In this document: positions 11,521 to 25,181 of the stretch, one piece after another
How positions within the stretch are numbered: position 1 is the stretch's first letter
Layout: each line of letters begins with the position of its first letter
NCBI GenBank assembly: GCA_034008185.1
Contig: CM067086.1
Span: 558,001-622,000, forward strand
Origin: Gorsachius magnificus
Taxonomy: Eukaryota > Chordata > Aves > Pelecaniformes > Ardeidae
Direction of reading: 5' to 3'
DNA length: 64,000 nucleotides
Made by a program: the position numbers and the translations under genes
The notes under the pieces: model-generated
Told to the model about the DNA's origin: nothing
The model's database searches: none
What the model saw: only the letters and a program-made list of their open reading frames with translations

Positions 11521-14500
11521 ATCAAGGAGACACCTGAAGAAAATGGGGGAGTGCTAATTTAGGAAATAAGTGTGAAACCTTGGCCATGCTATGAGAAGGA
11601 GATGCGTGGTACCCTGGCTGGAGACAGGAACATGTGGCCGTGCTACCCGTAGAACGGAGTTAGTCAGACATTTGAGAAGAGGGTGAGATGGTAATTAGCT
11701 CCTCCAACTCCAGGGTCTGTAGTGATGAATCCACAGAGACAAATAGCTCTGTGACAGAACAAGAAAAAAGTTTGAGTAAATATGTGTAAGACTGTAAGAG
11801 TCTTTGCAGGACTCATAGCTGGAAAACTAGAGGACTATGGAACTTAAGTAGGAGATCTTCTATAATTGAGGTAAGTAAATAATTTCTGAGCTAGAAACTG
11901 AATTCTCATCCACTGGCTCTCGTGGGAGGCAGCAGGAAGGGGGTGCTTGCGGTGAGGGGTGGGTCGAGGCCCTGCCTGGCTGCAGGCAAGGCACGGCCAC
12001 CGAGGGCCTGGGGGTTTTGCCAGAGGAGCTACGCGTGCAGATTCGGTGCGGTGTGTGTGTGCAGAAGGTGCCGTGCGTGGGCGTTGCGGAGGAGGGATGT
12101 GTGTGCTGGTGTTTAGAAGCGTAGCTAATGGAGGCTCTGTCTGAAGAGAAGGGCTTTTTAGCTCTGGGTTATGGAAAGATATATATATATATATATATAT
12201 GGCTTAAATATGACACAAGACCAGAGAAACCTGGGCTTGATTCACCCTTGCTTACATAAGCAAAATGAAAATAGGATTCCTGCCTGCTATCACACACATC
12301 CACATCTGAGATTCAGGAAGAGTCTAGCTCCTTCAGCTTGGCAGGATTCAGCCCAGCATTTCACTTTCATCTTGCTGTGTCATTAGGGAAGCGCTGGACG
12401 GGCAGGAATTTCTAGGAAGAAGAGGAAGCATTTGGTCTGCCTGTCCCAGCCATCAGTGGTATGTAGAGGTGCAGGACCTGTGCTGCTCTTTGCTTTCTTG
12501 CGCCTCTTGCAGCAGCGCTGCACGCGTGTGGTTACAGCATCTTTAACTGAAGCTGGAGAAGGTGGCTGGAGGGAAAGCGAGCTGCTAAGTGGCAGGGGAA
12601 CTGCCCGGATTTGATTTCCACTGGGTCTGAATTTGGGACTTGCATTTCCTAAACCAGGTGGGAGTTGGAGCTGCACGCACTGAACAGTTGGTGATTTTAC
12701 TTCTTGCGGGCACGCTGCACTTCTTCCTCGGTGATCTCCTCTGGGTTCCTAACGGGTAAGCCTTTTGGGCTAGGGAACAGCTGCCAGCAGCTGGAAGGAG
12801 GAGCTCTACTTCTCTCTTCAGATACTTCAGGGCATCTTAGCAACAAAAATGTGGAGAAATAGATGGAGGGCTGCAAAGCAACGTAATCGAGGGAAGCCAC
12901 AGAAAATGTGGAGACTGAGAAGGAGAAGGGAGTAAGAGAATGACAGAATAATGGGGGAGTGGGTTGCCGGGGGAGAGAAAAGACGCATAAAATGGAAAGG
13001 ATTGGGTGAAGAGACGAGATTTTCGGAAGGCGGCGCGGGAGCGGGACTGCCATGAGCACGGGCAGGTGCTGTTACTTGCAGGTCCGGGACCGTCTACGAG
13101 AGAGGAGCTGCGTGGAGGAGAAGCACATTGGGTGTGCATAACCGTGGAAGGCGGCCGCTGTTAAAGCTCGTGCGGACTTCAGAGGGTCTGGGTGAGGTGA
13201 CGGGGATTTGGGTTCCTGCAGCACTGAGCCCTGGAGGGTGTTATTTATAGCAGCAACCACTGAGGCAGGAAAAGTTTGCTCAAGCTGTCATTTGTGTGAG
13301 CCAGAGAGCTGGAGTCAAGCTCTCCCTCCCTCCTGCTCTTGCTTTCTTCAGATTTTTCACTGTAATTAGCAAGCTTTACATGAGCCGGGTCAGAGCTGCA
13401 GCTTTCTTTAGAAGACTCTGTTCTCCAGGCAGGAATAAGGAAAGCTTTTTTTTTTTTTTTTCTCTCTTCTGGGAACACTTAGCCTGATCATTTGTTTTAT
13501 TTCAAGGGCTGTTCTCGTGCACCGAGGTGGAAGCCACGAGATGGGAGGGGCAGAGCCACGTTTCTTCTGAAGTTGCAGCAGCAGAAGCCAACATCTGAAA
13601 ATTCAGAGTTAAGCTTTAAATGTTCACTTCCAGCTTAGGAGCAATAGAAAAATCTTTTTAAGATTCTAATCTGTACTAATTTGGGCTGGTCTAGCATGAG
13701 AAAAGCATGTTAGTCAATACAAAGCTGTTCTACTGTCGTTTACCTTGAAAGCCTCTTTCCTTTGAAATCTGAAAAGCTTCCTTTTGAGTACCCAAGGCGA
13801 TGGATTGAGAAGAGGGGAGGGACGTGTACAGATACAGACGGGCAATACCTATGTTTGTGACAGGCGCTGGCAATGCTCCGTTGTCACATGCTGCAAGGCC
13901 TCTTACAGTGTCTGTATGCCAGTGATATTATCTAAGTCAAAGAAAATTCCAAGCTGAAATTTGCAGTTCTCCGCTACGGGATTTTAGCAAATGCGAGGTG
14001 GTGTTTACGCTCCGTGGGGTGTACGTTAAAGGTGGTCACTGCTGTGCTGATACTTGTGTTTGGTAAAAATGCCTGCCTTTGCCTGTGCATGTGCCTGAGC
14101 AACACACATACACCCGTCACCCGACAGAGCTCATTACTTTGGTGTTTGATCTTTGCTTCGTTAATGCCCCGGGGTAAACATTCAAGTGAAAGTGGATATG
14201 CTCCGCGATACGGGCACGTGGCCTGCGTTCGTGCCAAGAGAAGCCCTCCGCTGGAAAGCAGCAGTCCGATGGATGTTAGGAGATGATTCGACTTCACAAG
14301 ATCTCATTGGAAAAAAAATGGGATGCAGGGTTGGTGTTTTTTGGTTTTTTTGTGTGTTTTTTTTTTTTAAGGTTGCTTCTGTGAAGTCAGAGTTCTCCTG
14401 AGGGAGGGGGAATAATGGCAATGGAAAGTTAGGTTTCCGAATCGGGTGCTGTAAATATTGCTTTAGGTTCTGTTTTGTTAAATGTGCTCGCAAGAATAAC

Positions 14501-14885
14501 TGATACTTCTGCTTGCAGTCTATCCTGATGTTAGATTAATTTTCAGTGAAAGCTCTAAGAAATCCAGAGTTGTGGGCAAGAAATAGAAGAGATTCTGCTG
14601 AACAAGGTGCAAGGCTGATGCTCTCAGGAGGAATAGGCTATTGGAAAGTAGGAACCTGGGAAGGTTTGGGGCGTAACGGGAGAAGGCGATGAAATACAGA
14701 CACGGTATTTTCAGGGAAATGACAGCACTTAAGAATGCTCCCTCTTGGAAATACTGCTGCGGAATGAGGTGAGCCTCTTGAATAGCGTGTTGGTGTCCGT
14801 CTACTGGGAGCTCCATTTGAACATTGGAAGAAAATGGATCAAGGATCGGGGAGGGACTGGTGGGAGAGTTGGACTTCCAGGACTT
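11521..14885. other. No gene recognised; intron 1 or 5' flank
   Basis: Contains an (AT)n run (about 12178-12200) and T16 (13446-13461). Nothing else recognised. Confidence 0.5.
12178..12200. repeat. (AT)n microsatellite
   Basis: About 11 uninterrupted AT dinucleotides. Confidence 0.9.
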
Positions 14886-14990
14886 AGAATCATAGAATCG
14901 TTGAGGTTGGAAAAGCCCTTTGAGATCATCGAGCCCAACCGTTACCCTAACCCTGCCATCCCACCACTAAACCCCTGTCCCTTCATGGTT
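14886..14990 (-). mobile_element. CR1 LINE 3' tail fragment
   Basis: Antisense copy beginning gaatcatagaatcgttgagg and running through ctaaccctgccatcccacca. About 105 nt of the 3' end remain. Confidence 0.85.
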
Positions 14991-17900
14991 TTGGAGTGAC
15001 CTGTTAAGAGAGAGTTGTGGAATAGGTTAACTGCATCCGTGGGGCTGTTTGAGGGAATAGAGAGGTCACGGGAGAACATTTAGCGAGGGGTAATTAGTTG
15101 TGATTTATTAGAAGCAATCCTTGGTGGTGAATGACATGGAAAACCAGTGAGAGCTTAATTGTCGGAGGCATTTACAATAACCGAGAGCGAGCTCTTAAAT
15201 TCAGATCTCACCCCAGGTGACTTAAGGACATGAATATGCGTGGCCTTTGGGGTGTAGGACCTTGATGACCCAATGTTTTCAGTCTGGTTTCTAAGAATGT
15301 AAGATAACGGGCATGTCCTTGCCCAAAGTAAAGAATATGAAACGAAAGTGGCAATCTGAACCCAAGCGGAGGCACAAGCTGTCCGACGAGATCAGCAGAT
15401 GCGTTTCAGTGCAAATGTAAAAGTTGGAGACCAGAGAAACAACGTGGGGACCAGATGCTTGATTAGAAACGGAGCTGTCAGCCCAGGGTCCCACGATCGG
15501 GGACGTGATCGAGCGAAATCGCCGAAATAAACAGGCAGCACCAGTGAAATGAGAATAGCTTGTATCCACGTAAGGTTTAAGCTGTTCGAAGCAGATTTCC
15601 AACGTAGATGAGCCTGGCGGTTTCATGTAGTTAGCCTCCACGTTTAATGATTACAAATTGTATGAAGAAAAGGTGCGTTCAGGTTGAGTCTACCAAAGAG
15701 CTTGCCATGTCGCAGCGATTCTCAGTGTTTTGGACTTGCAACTGTGCATGTAACCCCTGCCTAACCACTTAGTAACGGGATGAGAGAAAAGGAGGAAGCA
15801 TGGGATGAGTCGTAGGGGGGTGTGAAATGGAAAAAGAAGGGCGATCTGTGAACCCAGGGGTTGCAATGTGGAGTGAGAAGTCAGAGGCCGTGAAATTTTG
15901 CACGTGCCCCTGTTGCTCCTGATTATATCCCCTTCAGTGCCAGGGGGAGGGAGCAGAGGCACCGTTTTTAATTCCTTAGCATCTTTTCCCTTCCAGAGAC
16001 ACCTTCCCTTCCCGTACCAAGCGGTCCTCGGATGCGAGCAGGGCCAGCATTTCCTCCGTCTGTCCCGGCGGTCGCACGTGGAAGAAACCACTCCACAGCG
16101 ATTCCCTTCTCTCGGTGCTGCCTCTCTGCTGCTTGAACGGGTGTGCTTCTGCTCGCCGGCGTGCTTTTTGGGGAGGGGAGCCGGGAAGGACTGCCAAGGA
16201 GTGGTGTTGACCGCACAGTTTTCCCGAGTTTGGCACTGATCTTCTGTTCTCCCACTTCTTTCGCTCTTCTCGTATTGGCAGCGGTGGTCCGTTTAGCTCC
16301 CGTAGAATGACTGGTGGCTTTCCCTGTATGTGACTCATCCTCTAGGGAAATCCTGAAGCAATGAGTCAAGTTATTGGGAAAACTGTTTGCCCACTAGCGT
16401 AAACTAGGAAGCTGGGGAGCCTGCCTGTGATATCGTAGAGACGCAATTACTTTTCGGCGTGGCTGGGGTTGTCCTCTCTCTTCCTACAGGCAGGTCACTT
16501 CAAGATCAGCTGTAGCAGGGATGCATTGCTGAATATATATATTTTTTTTTCACCTTGAAGTATACTCTTCCTGCATTTTTTTTTTTTCCTCCTGTGGTTT
16601 TTTTTTTTTTTTTTTTTTTTAAGGTGGCTGATCTGATAAGCATTCCAGGGGGGAGTAAAACTGACACATTTGAATTTTGCCAGTATTGTAGTGAAAAAAT
16701 AGCTTGCCTAAAGAAACGAGGCTGTCAGATTGGCACCAGTCAGCTACAGCTGAAATATTCCGTTCGTAAGTACCATCCACCACTTCATTCTGCCCTGGCT
16801 GACTTCAGCCAGCCCTTGCTGGTTTTACTGTCGCCAAATTAATGGTCGTGTGGTTTACAGCCATGAATTAACAATTTTGGAATATAACCGTGGGGTATTA
16901 CAACAAAACCAAAGAACTTGCATCCCCAATAATGGGGTCCAGGAAGAATTAAGTATTGTACCGCCTATGTGAGTGTGGGTTGACCAGGGCTGTTTGCATT
17001 GCCTGCTGATGCCAGTCAGATTTGGAGTGCTCAGCTGCTCGGCGTTTCTGAAAAAGAGGTGCTTGCTGGATCTACAGGCTTAGGTCAACTTACCCGAATG
17101 TTCTCTTTCCACATCCTTTCCCTGCCCCATTCAGGCCAAGCTTTTCTTGTCACTAGTTGCTGACTATTAAACATTAGCAGATTTTATTACCCTGCAGAAC
17201 AGTAAGTTCTATTTAAAATACAAATTAGTTTCACTTTTTAATACATTTTTCCCCCTAGCAACTTGGACATTATTTTTGCTTAAGCTTGGAATCGTCAGAA
17301 AGCTCAGATTGTGGGCTTTGCTAGCACAAAATGTAGGTGGTTGCAGATATGTCGGCATTGATACAACGATTGGGTGTTGTTTTTAACTAAATTAGTGTCA
17401 GCAGACTTGGATCGGGCTCCTTCTCCACTCCTAGGTTTCCAATAAAGTGGCTCATGTTAAGGTAAGCTTATCTGTCAGCTTTGGTTGTTTCTTGACCAGT
17501 TGGTCATGAAGGCTTTTAATTTTCTGTGGTCTGACAAGTAGGTAGCTTGGACTTTAATTGTGCTCCTATGGAGGCCAAGGAGAAAAGTCCTAAGGAATCT
17601 TGGAGCTGCAGGGTGAGGTTCTTTTTGTCTCTCTCAGGACATTATTCTTCCTTTGATTTGGGCAGTTGAAATGTCTCATGGTGATCGCTGGCTTTAGGCA
17701 CTAATATGAAAGTGCTTTTAAGAGGAGGACTTATCCCTACAGACTTCTTCCTTTTTGCCCATGGACAAATTTTGGCCTGTGGGGTATCCCAGCTGGGGGG
17801 AAAAAAAAAAAGGAAGGGAAGACTTCAGATCCTGCTCGTTTGGTATTTTTCCCTGTTTACACACACATCTTACTACCCCCAACTATGGCAGACGACACCC

Positions 17901-18719
17901 TCGGCAAACCCAGCTATTAAGTGTTCTCTGCTCACGAGAGGGGTGCTGAGTGCTGCCCGGGTTCAGCTTGTGCATCGTGCAACAGAGGGTGGTGGGGAGA
18001 CAGCAGGGGTGTCAGGGGACGTGCCCCCCGCGGGAGCCGTTGGGATCTGCGGTGTTGGTGGTCTGCAGGACTGCGATCCCTAGGAACAGGCTCGGAGCTG
18101 ATACCGGTTGGCTGGAGGAGGCGTATTGCAAAGCAGAGAACTTCTTTGTTTTCTCTTCCAGTGGATCCCTTATCCTGCTTTTAACTGGTGGTTGTAAAGT
18201 TGTGGCCAAGTGCTGTGAATAGCAGGGGTTTGGTAACATTTAACTCTGCTTAGGACCTTTCCATACTCTTGCACCAAAACCAATGAGACTTGTAAGACAG
18301 TGCTCTTTTTTCCTGCAAACACCACCACCACGGACCAGTACACGCCAAGCGGATAGTTTGCTCGTTCTGGTGTCTCTAAAATGAAAAAAAAAAAAAAATT
18401 CAGGGAATGTATTCACCTTTGCAAAGAATAGCTTTATTCCTGAAGGCAGCAGTGGTCTGGCTAGCCAGCCTTCCGAAAGCAAACGAGCCGCTGTCACGGG
18501 CTAAAGGTGGGAATTTTAGCTGGTTTCCCTCTGTGTGGCGCATGTTTGCGTGTGACTCCAGTGAATGGAGGCAAATGGATGTTGCCAATTTGCAGTGTTT
18601 GTGGTGTTTTGTGGGGTTTTTTTGTTTTTTTTTTTTTTCCTTAAGTGATCACTTTGACTCGTTGTTGTTACGGGAAAAGTACTAAGCCTTGCAGTTGCAG
18701 AAGAATGCTTGCAGAGCTT
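14991..18719. other. No gene recognised; intron 1 or 5' flank
   Basis: Contains T12 and T23 (16576-16587, 16598-16620), A11 (17801-17811), A15 (18384-18398) and T14 (18625-18638). No coding exon recognised. Confidence 0.5.
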
Positions 18720-19165
18720 CATAGAATCATAGGAAGTTTGGGGTTGGAAGGGACCCCTAGAGGTCCCCCAGCCCAACCCCCCTGCAGGAGCAGGGACACC
18801 TTGAACCACATCAGGTTGCTCACAGCCCCGTCCAACCTGGCCTGGAATGGTCCCAGGGATGGGGCCTCCACCACCTCTCTGGGCAAGCTGTTCCAGTGTT
18901 TTACCACCCTCACTGGAAAGAATTTCTGCCTTAGATCCAGTCTAAACCTCCCCTGCTTCAGTTTAAAGCCATCCCCCCTTGTCCTGTCCCAGCTGGCCCT
19001 ACTAAAAAGCTTGTCCCCCCCTTTCCTCGGGGCCCCCTTGAAGCCCTGACCGGCCGCACTCAGCTCTGCCCGCAGCCTCCTCTGCTCCAGGCTGAACACC
19101 CCCAACTCTCCCAGCCTGGCCTCCTAGCAGAGGGGCTCCAGCCCTGGGGCCAGGGCCGCAGGGCT
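18720..19165 (-). mobile_element. CR1 LINE fragment
   Basis: Antisense, about 445 nt. Reverse-strand translation reads FSLEQRRLRAELSAAG, typical of the CR1 3' region. The tail (catagaatcatag) lies at the left end. Confidence 0.9.
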
Positions 19166-21223
19166 CCAACTTGAATCCTTTGTGTGCCGTGCCCAAAAAA
19201 TCTTAACGTAAATATTTTGAATGGTAGTGTCTCTTTTTTAAAAATAGTGGTGAATTTTGGCATCTCGCTTCACGGCTTGGACTACCTGGGATTATCAGTA
19301 CTATAGGTGACTTGTCAGCGTCCGACCCTTTGCGGCGTGTGGCACACAGCATTTTTCTACGGGAAGATAACCAGTTTGGAGTGAATAGCAAATGCGATAC
19401 TGAATCTTCTGTGTTAGTAGTAAGGTTTGGAGAGCTGATTTTTTTTTCTTTTTTTTTTTTTTTTTTTCCCCTCGCGAGAGAAGAAGGACTGTTTAAGAAA
19501 AGCTCTGATAAGAGGCTTTTGAAATTCAAGGGTATAAATTGTAAGGCTGCGAGGTTCAGGAGGGTAATGGGTAGGAGATGTTGTCTATGTTTGAAGATAG
19601 CGTGGGACTCGTGAGGGCTATTTCTACCCAAGCAAGAGGTGTTTGAAGTAAGGGACCAAGGGGATGGATTTAAGCAAGGAGCACATGCACTTAGAAAACA
19701 TCTTGATCTGTTTATGCTGCCTGAGGCAGAGGGGCTTTGTGAAGAAACGTTAGGGAGGAATAAGCCGAGATGGAGATGGGCCAGTGTTGGGCCAACTGGC
19801 TAGGCTGTTCCTACCAATATATTCACCATTGCGCTTCCAAGGGTGTATTTACGCCAGAATTTACAATTTAAGCTGGGGGGGGATGTACAGGTAATTCTTA
19901 TCCCCTGGGTTTTGAAGGTCAGTTTATACTCCGAGATGTATTTTGGGTATTTGTGTCAGTGGGCAGTATTGTAATTCCAGATCTAACCTAATCATATTAG
20001 TTCTGTAATGATGGCCCTGGAGTGAGATGATTGTGGTGCAGTGGCCTTATCCTGGGGGAGCTGCATCTGAAATGTGCCAAGCCACAAGAGGCTTTTTGAA
20101 CCTTTCCTTTCTCAAACCCAGTGGCTTAGTCTCACGGCTCTGGCACTGACTCATTTTATCTCCTTCTCCTGGGAAAATGGGAGAATCTTCAAAGCAGGTG
20201 TGAAATTGATATTCTAAAATTGAAGACCCCATTGATTTTTGCCAGCGTTCCCTGCCCATGCTGAACAGCCTGTGGCTTGGGGGTAAGTATGGCTCTTAGA
20301 TGTTACAGTAATACATATAATACTCTTTAAAGTAGGGTTCCCGTAATCGTATTCGGTTATGCTAGAGCTGTCCTCACAACCTCCTGGCAGTTGCTGTGCC
20401 ATCTCCCCCCGGGGAAGGAGCTTTCCCTGCAACTCCTGCAAGCATCGCTCGCAATAGATATCTTCTGCCACTTGGAAAAGGCAGCCCTGTCTTGGAAGGG
20501 CTCCTTTTCCTCTGGTGCTGTGTAATTTGTCCTCCGCTTATACTGTGAGCCTCTGTTCCACACTGTGTGTGCTGAGTAGGTATTTCTCTCTCTTAGAAGA
20601 TGCTCTGAGATATTGCCACCCTGGAAGGGCACTTTTTGAAGGTTTGGATATTTTTTTTTTATCTGTCCTATTGCTCTTTTCTGCTCTTTCTTGCTAATGT
20701 CTAGTTCAGACTGCACGCTGGGTCCTGCAAGAGGTTCTGGAGGAGAAATGGGTTTGTATGTGTGCAGACATAGGCAAGCAAATGCCTCCTAGCCAGCTTC
20801 AGGACGCTTTGTGTAGATGTAACCACATCCCCCCCCCCTTCTCCCTGCAAGGGAAGAACAATTCCCAGATTGTGAAGAACCAAGCTCAGAAGAGAGCTCC
20901 ATTTAAGGCCCTTAAAAACAGCTGGATGAGGACTGATGGTTTGATCCAAGTTCTCATTGATGACTTCCATCAAGTACAGTAAGTACTTACAGAAAGGCAT
21001 GCTTAGTGGGAACCAGAGGTGGTTGTAAGCTCTGGGGGTGATGCCCCAACCTGGGGTAGGCAGCCCTCATCCCGTGTGGGACATGCTTGTGAGGAAAGGA
21101 AGGATTGTGGGGTTCGGGTAGGGGTGACTCGATGGGGCTGGAACCCTACCTGTTAGCGAAGTGCCATTTCAGGGGAAGGGTTTGTATTTTATGAACCAGC
21201 AGCCCAGGAGCTATATGGTTAAG
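19166..21223. other. No gene recognised; intron 1 or 5' flank
   Basis: Contains T19 (19449-19467) and C9 (near 20829). Nothing else recognised. Confidence 0.5.
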
Positions 21224-21370
21224 CAGGCCCCATCCCTGGGAACATTCCAGGCCAGGTTGGAAGGGGCTGTGAGCAACCTGATGTGGTTCAAGGTGTCCCT
21301 GCTCCTGCAGGGGGGTTGGGCTGGGGGACCTCTAGGGGTCCCTTCCAACCCAAACCATTCTGTGATTCTA
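21224..21370 (+). mobile_element. CR1 LINE 3' tail fragment
   Basis: Sense copy, about 147 nt, from aggccccatccctggg to the tail attctgtgattcta. Confidence 0.88.
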
Positions 21371-21749
21371 TTAATGTAATTTTTGGTCACCCCAATTTGA
21401 CAAACATGGTTATTTTACAGTGCCGTTGGTTTTTTAGTTCACTTCAGTATAAAACCACTTTGGCATCTGCGAGAGCTTCAATAATAGCTCTAATATCTTC
21501 AGAAAGAGAGGAAATGCAGATACGCTGGTGAGGGATGAAACATGGCTCTCTTGATCAGGAGGAGATGAGGAAGGTTGTGCAGTGCTGTGGAGGAGGACTC
21601 GCAGTTGCCATCCTGTGTGGTAGGAGGCAGAAGATGATTCGAGAGGACCCAACTGGATGGAGTTAATCTGGGGATGCGTGGACACTGTCCTGTGTCTGCC
21701 TGGGCTACTCGGGTGGCTCTCAGGGCTTACCTTGGAGGTGGCCTCCTGA

Positions 21750-22135
21750 GCCAGGCTGCAGCACCCATGCGGTGCCCTCAGGACAGGCGTCTCAGGACAC
21801 CTGGGCGAGGCGACCTGGTTGAGAAGTAAAGTGGAGGAGCAGAAATAACCCCCAAGAAGACGCTGCTGTTTGAGCTGCCACGACGCAAAGCTGATTTCCT
21901 TTCGGTTTTCCAGGTGGATTTTCCTAAGCAGCTCTAGCAGATGATCTGGGAGAGCTGGCAGTGCTGGGCTATGACTTCTCAGCGGGGCCAGCAGGTTGGG
22001 GCTGGGACATTCCCTGGGAACAGGTGGCATTTCAGCCAGTGCTGCAGGAGCGTGCCGCTGGGAGGATCGGCGTGCCAGCACACGTTGCTGGATTTCTGCA
22101 GAACCGCAAAGGGCTTTTGTCCTGTAGCCACTCCT
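21750..22135 (-). repeat. Dispersed non-CR1 repeat, copy A (inverted relative to copy B)
   Basis: Reverse complement is nearly identical to 38957-39376. Shared landmarks are cagcaacgtgtgctggcac, gcacgctcctgcagcactgg and aatgtcccagccccaacctg. It lies in a 316-codon reverse-strand open frame (21434-22384), part of whose translation ([20 protein letters not shown]) is shared with copy B. Family not recognised; an unclassified LTR or non-autonomous transposon is possible. Confidence 0.85.
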
Positions 22136-24324
22136 GCAACCATCTACAGAGCTAAGACCTGAAAATCCCTTTTCTTTTGGGCTTCCTGTAGCCTTAGCGG
22201 TGAAGATGGACGTCTGGTCGCCAGGCTTTGAGCAGTTGTTATTTTGAGGGGGTTTGTTGGGGTGAATAATACTGCAGGACTCTCGAGCTGAGGCAGAATT
22301 TGGAGAGACCAACTGAAAGAGGGTGCTGACAGATAGGAAACACAGATGAGATGGGATTGCGTTGTCACACCTGGGTGGTGTCAATTTGCGGGCAGGTCAG
22401 CATCTCGGACCGAGGGGAAGGGTAGGTGGTGAATGAAGCCCCTCGAAGGGCTTCCTCCAGCTGATGCCTCTGTGCAGACATTGCCACGGGTCTGTCGAAG
22501 TGAGAAGAAACCATTGGCACTGGCGGATCTGATTTCCATGTGGTGTTGGCCTCCCATCTTCTGCTCGCCAGGAATCGCAAGCCATGGGCTGAAGGGCAGG
22601 AGGTTGAGTGGGGAGCAGGAGGAGGTTTTCGGGTGATCGAGGTGGGGATGCTGAGCGCGTCTGCAAGCCCTCGTGGACCCGGGGATAAGGAGTTTTTGGG
22701 GAGGCTTTGCAGGGGGTTAGTGTGTTGGCTGTGTGGGTGCGAGCGTGCTTCGGGCGGCTGCGTGATGCTGTGAGCTTAAAGCAAATCCTGCCTGTGGATT
22801 TGGGTAGTGGGGAGTAGCTGGTTCTCTCCCGGGGTGTTGGCGTGGCGTGGGTGGGCTCCCGCGGTGCGAGCGCTACGCCCAACCCTCTTCCTTCAGCTCT
22901 GCCTGGTTTCAGCTTGTATTTACTTCTTCTGAGGCTAATGTCAGGCGCGATGGGATGTTGGATTAAACTAAATCTCCGAGGGTTAACTGGAACGTTGTCT
23001 CGCTGTAGCATTTTTCTCTCTTGCTCTTTTCTCTAAGCCTTTCCCTACAGACGGCTAATTCTCCCCTTCCCCCACATCCTGTCATACCCCAGAGCATGTC
23101 ACAAGGAATTAAGGGCTGAAAAGGCCCCGGAGAGGCTGCTCCTCTGGAACAGTCTCTCCTTTCTGTGACCAGGGTGGTCCCCTCTCTGTGCCCCTTTTGT
23201 GTCCCATCCAACTCCCCTCCCCCTGGCCGTGCAGTACATGCCAGAGGGAGAGACCGGCGGCCCGGAGCCTTTCCCAGCCCTGCTCCGGCAGCGTTGTCCC
23301 ATGCCAGCGGCTGCGGCCGAGGGGCTTCCCGGGCAGGGCCGAATCGTCGCAGCAGCGCTCCCGGTCCTGCCGGCTTCTCGGCGGCAAGGAGGCAGAGGTT
23401 CGCTCCTGCTGGAGGGCTTCCCTTGTTTTCTTTCTCTCTGCGTCTCCGACAGCATCGCCCGCTCTCGCTCCCAGTCCTCCTTCCCACAATTCACGGACGA
23501 TCTCCTCAGAACAGGGATGATGTCACTTCCTTCCAGAGGGTGCCGGGGGTGTGGAAGGGGGGAGTCACGACCCCTGGCTCTCAGCAGCCCCGATGAATAA
23601 ATGAGGTTGCTGTCTTGGAGGGAGGGAGTTGCTCCGAAGATGACGCCCGGCTCTGTCGGCAGGCAGTCACCACGCCGTCCTTCCCTTTGCCGAGGGGGAT
23701 TTTCAACGGCTGCAAGAAGAGTTTGCTGCTCCCTCCTTCACTTGTGATGCCTGTCTCCGTGGATATGCACTTTTCCTGAAATACCCTTACGGGAGAGAAG
23801 AATGTGCAACGGCTGGACCACATGCCATGTAAGATTTCTGCTTCCATAGATCTTCCTCTGGTCTGAGGGCCAAGGGCTCTGGACTCCTTGCACACAAAGC
23901 TTGTGCCTGCATGTGCTTCCCCCGGATTTCAGTGCTGGCAGCTTGGGGCTTCTTGTACTGGGGTGCAGATTTCAAGGACCTGGGAATTTTTCACTCTTTG
24001 CAGCAATTTTAGGGGCGGTGCAAGGGGTTCTTGCTGTTGCAAAACTAGGGTGTGAGTGGTCTTGGGGCTGTTTGACCTTCCGCTTCCCTCCTAATTCCTC
24101 TGCTGGATCATATCTTCATTATCTTCAAAGGTAACTGCTGGAATCTGCTACCCTGAGCTGAAGCCAGAGTCCTCGCACCGAGCGCTTTATTTTTTTTTTA
24201 TTTTTTTTTTGGTGGGCTTTACAGTCTCAGGCCTTCTATCATCTCCCTTCTTTGCACACCGGGGGCGAGGCTCCAGGCCCCTGACGGTTTAGATTTTCAA
24301 TACGCGGTCTTTGAAAATGAATTA
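22136..24324. other. No gene recognised; includes a CpG-rich segment
   Basis: About 23220-23490 is visibly CpG-rich compared with its flanks (ggcggcccgg, gctgcggccgagg, tcctcggcggcaagg-like runs). It is a candidate for a promoter or non-coding exon but has no other support. T/A-rich run near 24190-24211. Confidence 0.4.
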
Positions 24325-24805
24325 GAATCATAGAATCATAGAATCACCTCAGTTGGAAAACACCTTTAAGATCATCGAGTCCAACCGTTAACCTAGCACT
24401 GCCATCCCACCACTAAACCATGTCCCTAAGCACCTCATCTATCCTTCTTTTAAAGACCTCCAGGGATGAGGACTCCACCACCTCCCTGGGCAGCCCATTC
24501 CAGAGCCTGACAACCCTCTCGGGGAAGAAGTTTTTCCCAATGTCCAACCTAAACCTGCCCTGGCGCAGCTTCAAGCCATTCCCCCTCGTCCTATCGTCCA
24601 TTACCAGGGAGAAGAGGCCGACCCCCACCTCGCTACCCCCTCCTTTCAGGCAGTTGTAGAGGGCGATCAGGGCTCCCCTCAGCCTCCTCTTCTCCAGACT
24701 AAACACCCCCAGTTCCCTCAGCCGCTCCTCGTATGACTTGTGCTCCAGACCCCTCACCAGCTTGGTTGCTCTCCTCTGGACCTGTTCCAGCAAGGCAACA
24801 TCTTT
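24325..24805 (-). mobile_element. CR1 LINE fragment
   Basis: Antisense, about 480 nt. The left end is the tail tagaatcatagaatcacc. Reverse translation includes [20 protein letters not shown] and [20 protein letters not shown]. It is the same subfamily as 52757-52975 and 60881-61790. Confidence 0.92.
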
Positions 24806-25181
24806 GCTGGAATTGGAACTCTTTCTGCGGTGCACCAGGAGCCTGGTAAGCTTTACAACTAGGAGTGACAGTCCGGCAGCGAGTATTTTCACCTGTGACA
24901 GCGAGTGACGGGCTGCACTGCTCCGTCCCCATCTGCTGCCGGGGGTAAGGAACCCACATTAGATGTTTGCTGCTCTTGCCGATGCCCTGCCTCTGGAACC
25001 GGTAGAGGGTGGCGAAAGCAGGCAGAGAACAACTCCTTGCATCTGGAGAGGTGGAAGAGTTGTGGAAAGTGCGTTGGCGGGATGCAGCCCTACGCAGAGG
25101 GATGACGGGAGCTGAGGTCTGGGAGGTGTTGCGGCGGCCAGAGGCAACGCAAACGAGCGTGCTGGAAAGCGCGTCCACGTA

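Noticed and set aside
22397..23600. Overlapping open frames of 100-204 codons on both strands
   Set aside because: GC-rich DNA with few stops. Translations are low in structure and mutually overlapping. Kept only as a CpG-rich segment.
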